NCBI GenBank assembly: GCA_035606665.1
Contig: DATNEY010000054.1
Coordinates: 62,001-126,000, forward strand
DNA: 64,000 nt
Origin: DASUGC01 sp035606665
Lineage (GTDB): Bacteria > Acidobacteriota > Vicinamibacteria > Vicinamibacterales > SCN-69-37
Direction of reading: 5' to 3'
Shown here piece after piece: positions 48,101-53,866 of this stretch. The number at the start of each line of letters is the position of its first letter. The first letter of the stretch is position 1. The position numbers and the translations under genes were made by a program. Under the pieces are notes generated by a model. That model was given only the letters and a program-made list of their open reading frames with translations. It had not been told where the DNA came from and ran no database searches.

Positions 48101-49348
48101 GACACCTACCTGCCGTCGAACGTCTGGGACGGACTACACGAGGGCCTGCTGGCGGGCGAGCGTCTGTCTACATCGCTCCGCACGATGGAAAAGGCGTACT
48201 TCGATAAGAACCGGCGCGAGCACGAGCTCGTCACGCGCTTGTCGCTCCGGCTGGACTTCCCGCTCGCGTTCCTGGAATTGAAAGCGACCGGCCGGTGCGA
48301 GATCGAGATTCCGGAATGGCGCCTCGATCGTGAGTACCCTGGGCACTACCTGCGCCGCGTCAAGTCCGTGAGCCTGACGATCCCGTCGGTCGCGGGACCG
48401 TTCACGGGGGTTCACTGCAAGCTGACGCTGCTGAGCAGCGCGACCCGCATCGAACCCACATTGCTCGACGTCGAGGACTGCTGTCCGGGCGAGTGCACGT
48501 GTGGTTGCTGTGAGCGTCTGCGTTACGAGGCCATCAAGGAGGATCCTCGTATCGTCAAGCGATACGGCGCGACGGAAGCGATTGCCACGTCCACGGGACA
48601 GAACGACGCGGGACTGTTCGAGCTCAATTTCCGCGACGAGCGCTATCTGCCGTTCGAGTATGCCGGGGCCGTCAGCCGCTGGCGGATCGAGCTGCCGATC
48701 GAGACCAACGCCTTTGACATCGACACGGTGAGCGATCTGATTTTTCAGTTGAGCTACACCTCGCGCGAAGGCGGTTCCATGCTGCGCAAGGCGAGTTGGG
48801 CCGCGGCATCCTGTCTGCTCCCGGGCGCGGGACTGCGCTTCTTCGACTGGCGGCAGGACTTCGCCGATACCTGGCAGCGGTTCAGGGCGACGGTGCCGGC
48901 TCCCGAACGTCCAGATTGCACGCGCGCGCTGACGCTGCGCATGAGCAGGGGGATGTTCCCTTACCTGCCCGGCCAGCGGCCGGTGCGCATGCGGCGCGTC
49001 GAACTGTGGTTCGAGGCCCAAGGCTGCAGCAGCGTGCGGAACCACGAAATCGAGTTCGTGCCGGAGCGCGACTGCGAATGCGAGGACGGCAGCGAAGAGT
49101 GCTGCGAACGATACTTCCTCACGTGCGTGGCCAGCGAGGACTGGCCGTGCCTTTTCCACGGCGTGATCGAGTATCCGTTCCCGTTCCTGTGCGATGAGCG
49201 TCAGATCACGATCGGCGATTTCCTCTTCCCGGAGAGCGCCGGGATCGTGCATCGCGCATACCTGGTGTGTTCGTATGAGGCCGGGCCAGCGGAACGTTGC
49301 TTGCCGAAACTGCCTGCTTGCGACAGCGACTGCGAAAGCACGTGCTGA
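39182..49348 (+). CDS. Tc toxin subunit A (TcA translocon/pore protein)
   Basis: 3388 aa. The N-terminal 240 residues are unusual and contain no signal peptide. A VRP1-type (Salmonella virulence plasmid 28 kDa) region lies at about 700-790 and continues to about 960. A PA14-like beta domain (GFTARWTGVLVVEESGTYTF, GAYFIDIDFEE) is inserted at about 1555-1700. The conserved Tc neuraminidase-like/linker section follows (ALLLIDVEAGICQKASRIEEAI near 2010, shown in part). The pore-forming alpha-helical domain is about 2690-2960, with a long coiled coil (IEIQQIERQILGAERKRDSA). The TcB-binding domain includes LSLRLDFPLAFLELKATGRC, YPGHYLRRVKSVSLTIP and GLFELNFRDERYLPFEYAG (about 3015-3180). A Cys-rich extension of some 180 residues closes the protein (CECEDGSEECCERYF). 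Forms the pentameric syringe that docks the upstream TcB-TcC cocoon. Confidence 0.93.
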   Translation: MPQVILVRLVPMKPTTGTNFSTYLNNLSIRAFDLSFGDTASGTLVGEATGAWLPNTGLNAVGPAFTPATQKIVQHLSDHPVGFPPIPHVHREAVATAIIELAPPVPEFNTADLRLEIRQNNQLVAYERIDFNVKVEPNAPLSNNPSTYITVEPPAVVLTLPDPGIALDPNAAFVELPADGTPPKFASLRTAINKVLAQDPAGGATLDTSSPLTATQARQVAREIIWNRTITPAPDRPNNRSLEEMYTRPPGDPSMSNDDRERADMDRKQYEASLLGFYALQNANSDRLAQYVFAASAAVFAEQRSGNPGRVGMRFPVETGTPPTPGATFRQADVVIEDAGGLTLDFEVPADYFYALSAVLATQVTADQRYQMAIDEDESRTVASIKAAIDTNVIVQGLTSPENAARRLAAIGRGQVQRPSLCPLNADVDTLVNAWLAEMGASIDVLFWQQNPFPIPLVPGHLDLVLAVVTQQTVVTATTTALIAAIKAIPVATVGALKTRTVQDWHGFFLPLNMGLLPDFTNPGTPEERVEAFVRQLRKYFEVQSLAPVPAAGALGTPLSIEIAAGDPLAAFLAAVPGFAFPVANWNAPAIQNGLQAVFPGDPNAQAWLLDALQTIDELLRATTGVGPAALQFSLIEALYARGFTSRAQIQALSAAEFEYALTGTVAYPLAALIQAAAGGSVAGPTPAPAGPFTPINPDGSLINCIPPWHLSPLGPVKYLQDLLATGVGATCEHPLANGATLGTLIAPRRGQLGNLHATAANVHTALPLIDIVNENLEDVADNGAPGVVYDTASTTLGGHTLRAPHDDAGEDATGHPPDKLFAALPEHSSPATPVKKPGAYAKLAVDFSSPSLPYSQPLDISRSYLCAMGTSRFMTMRTFREEITEFAIDASQEAVDFQKHLWRYPVRIDMAIEYLGLSPAENQVLYVDAIDATDLRKMYGFPSDTINGVDWKSIVVHVPEFLDRTGLDYCEFLELWKSKFVEFERETRAFVSTAATGARRTAGAPPNTGFPDCEPCCPEDLVITFVNPAAPEDALRRLMVFIRLWRSLKCLRGAGYSFADLRDICLVLELFQGANVNPEFIRQLAAFQILRDEWRLDLGVDPAAAPNASGATRTRLLGLWAATPASSFDWAVNHLLGRVEDRAEREHAPGRQPGSHRRHRPPEFIKILHDNLDTLSLLSGFDPAARPWHAAPTSTLRFTEILAKVYGSSFTTGDLLYLFSVDEHLDGDDPFFQQDRNEALDQPFDFPEEGHPYDLWRLRRKLLDVQATDEDAAAVTWTSLEATMRTDFGYEPAAGADPLRELGEHFFPEMLARAGFAAAPQARQYRTPLAATVASMWNFPHNGPFQYDAAATKLFTALPLRDEDVLFKLNAIEQLTDAERKAVQQLYFEPRVELARFSFLFPSLAAAEKALVEEADENKRWEYFRRAFVLFSRRARIIAEHLAGHVGYASDGTAAETDLAWLLLRRLLGDENKAASAWEHDNGQPPANFKWPQPTGGAFAALTGLTGTGLLGEVKSASGISWPELRGPMTVFSPTGNEWNAPVPTVAPNLSFTLPPAQLKFALLRNGLALRESDGLPLAGAEGFTARWTGVLVVEESGTYTFFGGAPTPDCEKPDFEKCSHNKWRVNLRRGQKTFRLLNYRWADEQAPDRVSGPLHLKRGAYFIDIDFEESPPEFDEQHELARARTGFTVKYEGPDTGDCIAELPVERLYRDVSLGALTGAAAAMPAAKDYLALQYTSSLRDIRRTYQRAFKALLFCHRLRLSARLVARANVSEIEYMLSSPGLFAGVTYVPGAPFTSHRAFLDFNFLPIGDTYNGDPERKPPAPLDQRATPSIKRRQALFDWFERLYDYTVMRRAVWKRTERLAWLCFVEASNQQLADPVPLLMDLGVDMDHAALVLDFHDGVSVDWKMLSDDRWAIRVWRAASWVQRLLKAFVPLDLAKAEPDVWAASTSAAMAAGNANLTRFYRDGMIERGHPRRYTDIEHLNNLLRERARNALVAYLTRMNRVPLPFVPGTFATSAKDLSALLLIDVEAGICQKASRIEEAITAVQSFVERARLSQEPVFAVTPAFASAWDKLFATFRVWQACRRRTLYGENYVEWTEHERAVQTEAFRFLESELRRATLTAPEPGGMEYWPAPYWPAHPSLLKLQHREPSHLKQVPQPENLGLMGRPERHARPSWLAPSPRRLTAGQTPGGTNNVAGVALATTMPPANVPSTTASPQLPLWLQAAVRLGTRFLRIAAAGEPPATSSFMPPQTSGSACCAECGRVHPPVMDEYYFWLVNSEYYDPAVLNPADPALYQDADWGVVAADMTSDWHRSDRLPQLLLWPKQPMVKLAWCRVHNGEFQTPRYTDDGAHVNAAGGAAELEFIGRDGDSLRFRITNAAILPRPGYTDTSPWGFRYDIAPDTAVVLPEVVSTPPAPGPFPPSLPAYPFFLYFTPGAPLEPSMYSTAMTVAGTLRAHCRYEAALKWYELYFAPGDKDLRWATCRTPQNPQIPGTPVDSNNPTGANPSTNTVASTPVATRSTRGIVRTDQDPCCDTLVKSDLASRQRSIILAYLETLLQHAQAAMCRHSPEAYAIARLRLDTVSRFLGERPRTIFGQDDGTGPQTVTAFLPRFAPLNPRLMEIYDRVEDQLDALHHCLTKARLTGGVLHVDTSYWGDNPVRRGWKTAAAHCLDDDGCCCPPSPYRFPFLIERAIETANEVRGFGGELLAAIEKGDAEFLAAMRAAHERQMLNLTEEIRRLEFREADWQVQALQKTKLAAQARRQYYADLIANGLIPREQAYQNLTGVSMTTRAAGNVVEGVGQVMNLIPDNTTGVAGIASTPVSVFQMPIGTKLAHAFAAGARILYTVADITNTQAGLSLTEGGWDRREADWIFQVTVLDIEIQQIERQILGAERKRDSAQRQLNNLVQQKQQAAELQDFLRDKFTNHALYLFMQQEMAALHHQMFEVAWCWARQAQRAFQLERELTTDTYLPSNVWDGLHEGLLAGERLSTSLRTMEKAYFDKNRREHELVTRLSLRLDFPLAFLELKATGRCEIEIPEWRLDREYPGHYLRRVKSVSLTIPSVAGPFTGVHCKLTLLSSATRIEPTLLDVEDCCPGECTCGCCERLRYEAIKEDPRIVKRYGATEAIATSTGQNDAGLFELNFRDERYLPFEYAGAVSRWRIELPIETNAFDIDTVSDLIFQLSYTSREGGSMLRKASWAAASCLLPGAGLRFFDWRQDFADTWQRFRATVPAPERPDCTRALTLRMSRGMFPYLPGQRPVRMRRVELWFEAQGCSSVRNHEIEFVPERDCECEDGSEECCERYFLTCVASEDWPCLFHGVIEYPFPFLCDERQITIGDFLFPESAGIVHRAYLVCSYEAGPAERCLPKLPACDSDCESTC

Positions 49349-49389
49349 TGCGTTCCCGGGTAAGCTGATCGTCCGGCGAACCTGACTCG

Positions 49390-49533
49390 ATGGCGGCCTC
49401 CGGCAGCGCGATACCACGCGCAGCCGGAGGGCGTCTGGAACTGACCTCGCCCGAGATCCGCGCCGGCCTTGCCTCTCCGCTGGTGATTCTGGCCTGCGAG
49501 CCACGCAACCCGTATCCGCCAAGTCGCGTCTAA
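49390..49533 (+). CDS. Possible 47-aa small protein
   Basis: ATG 49390 to TAA 49533, 47 codons with GC-rich third positions: opens MAASGSAIPRAAGGRLELTS and ends NPYPPSRV. No clear SD and no family recognised. It overlaps the hairpin at 49397-49430, which argues against it. It could be a remnant of a gene that once followed tcA. Low support. Confidence 0.2.
   Translation: MAASGSAIPRAAGGRLELTSPEIRAGLASPLVILACEPRNPYPPSRV
49397..49430 (+). terminator. Hairpin after the Tc toxin genes
   Basis: Stem of CCTCCGGC (49397-49404) with GCCGGAGG (49423-49430), one A-A mismatch, then GCGCG with CGCGC, and a six-base loop. It lies 49 bases after the tcA stop. No T-tract follows, so a Rho-independent terminator is only possible; the fold is clear. 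Confidence 0.55.
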
Positions 49534-49540
49534 CCCTCGA

Positions 49541-51712
49541 ATGAAATACATCGCCCTGGCCACCGTGTGTCTCTGTATTGCCGGGCAGGCGTCCGCCCAG
49601 AGTCAGACTCAGAGCGGGTACCGCGTCTCGCGCGCGTCAACGCCACCGAAGATTGACGGCGTACTCGACGACGCCACATGGGCATCGGTGGTCCCGATGC
49701 CGACCGGCGAGTGGAAGTCCTACAATCCCAATCGCGGCGACGACATGCCGCAGGCTTATCGGACGGAAGTCCGCATCGTCTACGACGACCGTAACATCTA
49801 CTTCGCGTTCCACTGTTTCGACAACGAACCGGAGAAGATTCGCACGAACGTGGCGAGGCGGGACTCGTCTTTCAGCGACGACTGGATCGCGATCAGCCTC
49901 GACTCGGCGGCCACGGGCCAGGCTGCCTATCACCTGTTTACCAACCCGAGCGCGAGTCAGATGGACGCGCTCAACACGTCCGCGTCAGGCGAGCAGTTCG
50001 ACGCCGACATGGTCTGGTTCAGCGGCGCCAGAACCACCGCCGACGGCTACATCGTCGAACTCCAGATTCCGCTGCAGACGCTGCGCTTCTCGGCGGCGGA
50101 TCTTGTTCCCATGAATCTGGTCTTCTTTCGGAAGGTCAGCCGCATCGGCTATTCGTACTCCTGGCCCGAGATGTTGCCGGGACAATGGGTGTTCGATCGA
50201 CCCTCGCGGCTTGTCTTCGAGAACCTGAAGCCGCGCCGCCTGGTCGAGGTGCTGCCAAGCGTGACGTACAGCGTCAACCAGCAGAGGGAGAGCCCGAGCC
50301 GGTGGGGATCCGGCGCAGATGCGTTCAATGTCGGCGCGAGCGGCAAGTTCGGCGTCACCTCAGGCGTCACGCTGGACGCGACGGTGAATCCCGACTTCAG
50401 CCAGGTGGAGAGCGACGCGTTCCAGATCACGGTCAACCAGCGCTTTCCGGTGTTCTTTTCAGAAAAGCGGCCCTTCTTCATGGAAGGCATCGGCCTGTTC
50501 AACATTGCCGGCACCGGCGGTGACAGCAATATGCGGACCGCCGTGCATACGCGCCGCATCGTCGATCCGATCTACGGATCGAAGCTCACCGGAACGATTG
50601 GAAAGACGGCGTTCGGAGTGTTGAATGCCGTCGATGAGAGTCCGACACCGCCATTCACGAGTAACGGTGAACCCTTCGATGTGCCCAACAAAGTGACGAC
50701 GGTCGCGCGGGTGTCGCATGGGCTGCGGCGATCGGATTACGTCGGCGGCATCCTGACGCACACCAATAACGATGGCCGCGACAACCTCGTAGCCGGCGGC
50801 GACGTCTCCCTGCGTTTTTCGAAGCACAGCGTCAATGCCTCGTTCCTCGGATCGCGGACATCGGGGAGCAACGTCGGCACGCACACCGGCAGTACGGCGC
50901 AGGCGACCTACAGCTATGCGACCCGCCGCTGGTTCACGCTGACCCAGGCCGAGCATTACGACCGCAACTTTTCGATGGAAACGGCCTTCTTCAATCGAGT
51001 CGGATTCTCGACGGTATGGACGTACGCCGAGGTCAACTTCTACCCGAAGTCGAAGTGGCTCCAGCGCATCTACCCGTTCGTCTTCGCGCGCGGAGGCCGG
51101 GACCGGATCCAGGACGGCAACGAGGAACTCATCCATGCCGGCATCAGGCTCAGGGTCACCCGCCAGGGGTTCTTCAACATCTCTCAGAGCCGTGGCCACG
51201 AGCCCTGGCGGGCGACCCGGTATGCCATCGGCCGCGACTTCAACATCAATGGCAACATGCAGACGCTTCGCTGGCTGTTCCTGTCGGGCAGCGTCAACCG
51301 CGGGCCAGCCATCTTCTACGGCGATACGAACCACTTCCAGGGCCGATCCCAAAGCGTGAGTATTGGAGCAACGATTCAGGCAAACCAGCACTTCTCTCTG
51401 GGCTCCGACTTCTTCCGTACGCGCTTCTGGCGGCCATCGAGCGGTGAGCAGATCTACGCCATCAACATCGTGAATGCGAGGACGACGTACCAGTTCGACA
51501 AGCACTTTCTGGTGCGCGTGCTGGGGCGCTACGACAGCTCACAGCTGCGGCTGCTGACGGACTTCCTCGCCTCCTACGAGTTCGTGCCGGGCACCGTGGC
51601 ACACGTCGGCTACGGAGCGTTGTTCGAGAAGGGATACGACGATGTCTCCAACGACTTCCAGCAGATCAATCGTGGACTGTTTTTGAAGGCGTCGTATCTG
51701 CGGCGGTTCTAG
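49541..51712 (+). CDS. DUF5916 outer-membrane protein with CBM9-like domain
   Basis: 723 aa exported protein. Signal peptide MKYIALATVCLCIAGQASAQ. Residues about 25-215 are a family 9 carbohydrate-binding-like beta-sandwich (PPKIDGVLDDATWAS, VRIVYDDRNIYFAFHCFDN, LQIPLQTLRF). The rest is DUF5916 (VNPDFSQVESD, FSEKRPFFMEGIGLFN, HTRRIVDPIYGSKLTG) ending in an outer-membrane beta-barrel pattern with terminal RRF. Function unknown; common in Bacteroidota and Acidobacteriota and often near transport systems. Monocistronic by appearance; 30 bases separate it from the VWFA-related gene. Confidence 0.9.
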   Translation: MKYIALATVCLCIAGQASAQSQTQSGYRVSRASTPPKIDGVLDDATWASVVPMPTGEWKSYNPNRGDDMPQAYRTEVRIVYDDRNIYFAFHCFDNEPEKIRTNVARRDSSFSDDWIAISLDSAATGQAAYHLFTNPSASQMDALNTSASGEQFDADMVWFSGARTTADGYIVELQIPLQTLRFSAADLVPMNLVFFRKVSRIGYSYSWPEMLPGQWVFDRPSRLVFENLKPRRLVEVLPSVTYSVNQQRESPSRWGSGADAFNVGASGKFGVTSGVTLDATVNPDFSQVESDAFQITVNQRFPVFFSEKRPFFMEGIGLFNIAGTGGDSNMRTAVHTRRIVDPIYGSKLTGTIGKTAFGVLNAVDESPTPPFTSNGEPFDVPNKVTTVARVSHGLRRSDYVGGILTHTNNDGRDNLVAGGDVSLRFSKHSVNASFLGSRTSGSNVGTHTGSTAQATYSYATRRWFTLTQAEHYDRNFSMETAFFNRVGFSTVWTYAEVNFYPKSKWLQRIYPFVFARGGRDRIQDGNEELIHAGIRLRVTRQGFFNISQSRGHEPWRATRYAIGRDFNINGNMQTLRWLFLSGSVNRGPAIFYGDTNHFQGRSQSVSIGATIQANQHFSLGSDFFRTRFWRPSSGEQIYAINIVNARTTYQFDKHFLVRVLGRYDSSQLRLLTDFLASYEFVPGTVAHVGYGALFEKGYDDVSNDFQQINRGLFLKASYLRRF

Positions 51713-51742
51713 AATCGCGCGCTGGCCGCCGCGGCTCTGGAT

Positions 51743-52672
51743 ATGATCCATGCCGTGCTCAGGATTCTGCCGTTCGCGGTCTGGACGGCCGTTGTCGTAG
51801 CGGCGGGCCAACTCACTCCGCAGCAGCCCGCCGGCAGTGGCTCGAGCGACGCGATTCTTGTCGATGTGCGGGTCGTCGACCGGCTGGGCGCACCGATCAT
51901 GGGCCTGACCGTGAACGACTTCGAGATCCGCGTCGATGGGAAGCCGCGATCGGTGCTGTCCGCCGAGTACCAGGCGGAGAATGGGACGCAGCAAAGCAGC
52001 GTGGTTGTGGTCGCCGATCGCGACAACCTTCGGGTTGGGACGTCGCGCGCAACACTCGATGCCGCTGCGCAATTTCTCGAGCGGCTCCCACCGTCACACG
52101 CAGTGGGATCGCTCGTACTGCCGGTTGCGAAGCCGTCGCTCGACCTCGGCACGAACCGCGCTCCTGTCAGTGCCGCGTTGCGGCGCGTTCTCGGATCGTA
52201 CGACCCGAGGTCGGCGGGAACAACTGATGAGCTCGCGCTTCGCAGCGCGTTGCACATGGTGATCGGCCGGCTCAACGCCGTCGCGGGCCGCCGCACCATC
52301 GTCTATCTGACCGATCGTCTCGATCAGTCTGTCAGTATCGCGGACCTTGCGCAGCGGGCATCACTCTCAGGCGTGGTCTTCTACGTCGTCGCCGCTGACG
52401 CACCGATGATCTCCCCGGAAGGCGCCTCCAGCCTCGCGGAGGAAGTGGACCGCGACAGCCTGGTCGCGCTGGCGTCGGCGACCGGAGGAGCAATGCTCCG
52501 GCGTATCGCCGGCGCTGAAGGGGTGTTCGGTCGCCTCACTCGCGAGTTGTCGGGACAGTACCTGGTCGGCTTCGCTGTAGACCCGTCAGGAGATCGCGGG
52601 CGCCACATGGTCCGTGTTGCCGTGAAGCGCCCCGGCGTCTCAGTGCGTGCCCGAAGGGAATTCGTTCGCTAG
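51743..52672 (+). CDS. VWFA-related secreted protein (acidobacterial type)
   Basis: 309 aa. N-terminal signal helix (ILPFAVWTAVVVAAG), then the family's VDVRVVDRLGAPIMGLTVNDFEIRVDG (shown for placement, first part only is diagnostic) and a von Willebrand A-like fold (VVVVADRDNLR, RRTIVYLTDRLD, LSGQYLVGF). The metal site DxSxS is replaced by D-R-D-N, so the MIDAS is probably non-functional. Role unknown; perhaps envelope protein-protein contacts. Its stop overlaps the stop of the convergent DUF1801 gene by four bases. Confidence 0.8.
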   Translation: MIHAVLRILPFAVWTAVVVAAGQLTPQQPAGSGSSDAILVDVRVVDRLGAPIMGLTVNDFEIRVDGKPRSVLSAEYQAENGTQQSSVVVVADRDNLRVGTSRATLDAAAQFLERLPPSHAVGSLVLPVAKPSLDLGTNRAPVSAALRRVLGSYDPRSAGTTDELALRSALHMVIGRLNAVAGRRTIVYLTDRLDQSVSIADLAQRASLSGVVFYVVAADAPMISPEGASSLAEEVDRDSLVALASATGGAMLRRIAGAEGVFGRLTRELSGQYLVGFAVDPSGDRGRHMVRVAVKRPGVSVRARREFVR

Positions 52673-53415
52673 CGCCAGGGCCTTCTTTTCATTTTCCGCG
52701 TCACGAGCTCCCACGCCTGGCGCAGGTGGATCTGAAGCGCGTCGTCACGGATCTGATTCAGAAGGATGCCGACCCACCCGCTCGCGCCGACATACGGTGG
52801 TTTGAAGTAGGTGCCGGGTGCGTCCTGGATCATCAGTGCCTGGAGGCCTTCCCGGACGGGCAGCCAGACGGCCAGGCCGCCATCCTCGTGGTGGTTGTCC
52901 ACAAACGAGGCGAACACGCCCTTGTCTTTCTCGATGAAGAATGACGGCATGCCGTGGGAGAGTTTTTCCGACACGCCAGGGAGCATCGCAGTCATGCGCC
53001 GAACTCGCTCCAGCTCGGCAACCGGTCCCTGGCGCGATCCCTTCGCTCTCCCGCGCGTCGTGAGCTGCCTGGCTCGGAACCGCGCGATGCGCTCGATGAG
53101 CCTCTCCGGCACTGGCTCGGAGAGCGGCAGCCGGAGCGTGCCCTTGCTTCGCTTGTACGGCGCCAGTTCGCGCGCGAAGGCGGCGACGAGCCCATCGCTG
53201 ACCGGGTACAGGGAGTAGTGCGCCTTCCAGCCGGCGAAATACAACACCGGCACGCCATTCAGCTTGTACACCGGTATCTGGTACGAGAGTCCCTCTTCGG
53301 TACCGGGGACAGCCTTGCGAATGGCCCGTCGCACACGCTCGAGAACGACTCGAACCCCCGCGGGCTTCGACGCGATGTACTCCTTCACCGATCCGAACCG
53401 ATGCATCGCAGCCAT
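52669..53415 (-). CDS. DUF1801 domain fused to MmcQ/YjbR-like domain
   Basis: 248 aa cytoplasmic protein. Residues 1-115 are DUF1801/YdhG-like (SVKEYIASKPAGVRVVLERV, EGLSYQIPVYKLNGVPVLYF, GTLRLPLSEPVPE). Residues about 130-245 are a YjbR/MmcQ-like fold (LPGVSEKLSHGMPSFFIEKD, FASFVDNHHEDGGLAVW, YVGASGWVGILLNQ). Each domain is usually alone; here both small alpha/beta folds are joined by a basic linker (TTRGRAKGSRQGP). Function unknown for both. ATG 53415 is used; the gene is single and convergent with the VWFA-related gene. Confidence 0.82.
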   Translation of the reverse strand: MAAMHRFGSVKEYIASKPAGVRVVLERVRRAIRKAVPGTEEGLSYQIPVYKLNGVPVLYFAGWKAHYSLYPVSDGLVAAFARELAPYKRSKGTLRLPLSEPVPERLIERIARFRARQLTTRGRAKGSRQGPVAELERVRRMTAMLPGVSEKLSHGMPSFFIEKDKGVFASFVDNHHEDGGLAVWLPVREGLQALMIQDAPGTYFKPPYVGASGWVGILLNQIRDDALQIHLRQAWELVTRKMKRRPWR

Positions 53416-53504
53416 CGGTCAAGGATCGTAGTCGAACGGCAGGCCAGCCCGCACGCTAACCGGTTGACCGGCGATCCGTCCAAGGTTATGTTGTCGAACC
53501 ACAT

Positions 53505-53843
53505 ATGGCCCCGGCACACCACGACCTGAAGAAGGGCAGCGCGGAGCTGATGGTCCTCGCCGCCATCGAAGGCGGCCCGCGCCACGGCTATGACATCGCA
53601 CGGCGCATCGACGCGGCGTCAGGCGGGCTGCTTCGCTTTCACGTCGCGTCGCTCTACCCGATGCTCTATCGCATGGAACGCCGCGGCTGGATCCAGGGAC
53701 GCTGGACGGAAAAGGCCGGCGAACGCCGCCGTCGCTGCTACCGGCTCACACCGGAGGGCCGCCGCACCCTCGACGCGCAGCGCCGTGAATGGCAGACGCT
53801 CGTGACCGCTCTCGACCGTGTCACCCGGTTCTCGTCCGTGTAG
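53505..53843 (+). CDS. PadR family transcriptional regulator
   Basis: 112 aa winged-helix repressor. PadR marks: KKGSAELMVLAAIEGGPRHGYDIARRI, of which HGYDIARRI is diagnostic, and SLYPMLYRMERRGWIQGRW in the wing, then YRLTPEGRRTLD. Short C-terminal helix for dimerisation. It sits 23 bases before a large ABC permease gene, a pairing repeated many times in acidobacterial genomes, so it most likely controls that permease. Confidence 0.95.
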   Translation: MAPAHHDLKKGSAELMVLAAIEGGPRHGYDIARRIDAASGGLLRFHVASLYPMLYRMERRGWIQGRWTEKAGERRRRCYRLTPEGRRTLDAQRREWQTLVTALDRVTRFSSV

Positions 53844-53866
53844 ACGCCGGCAGGCAAGGAGGCCTT

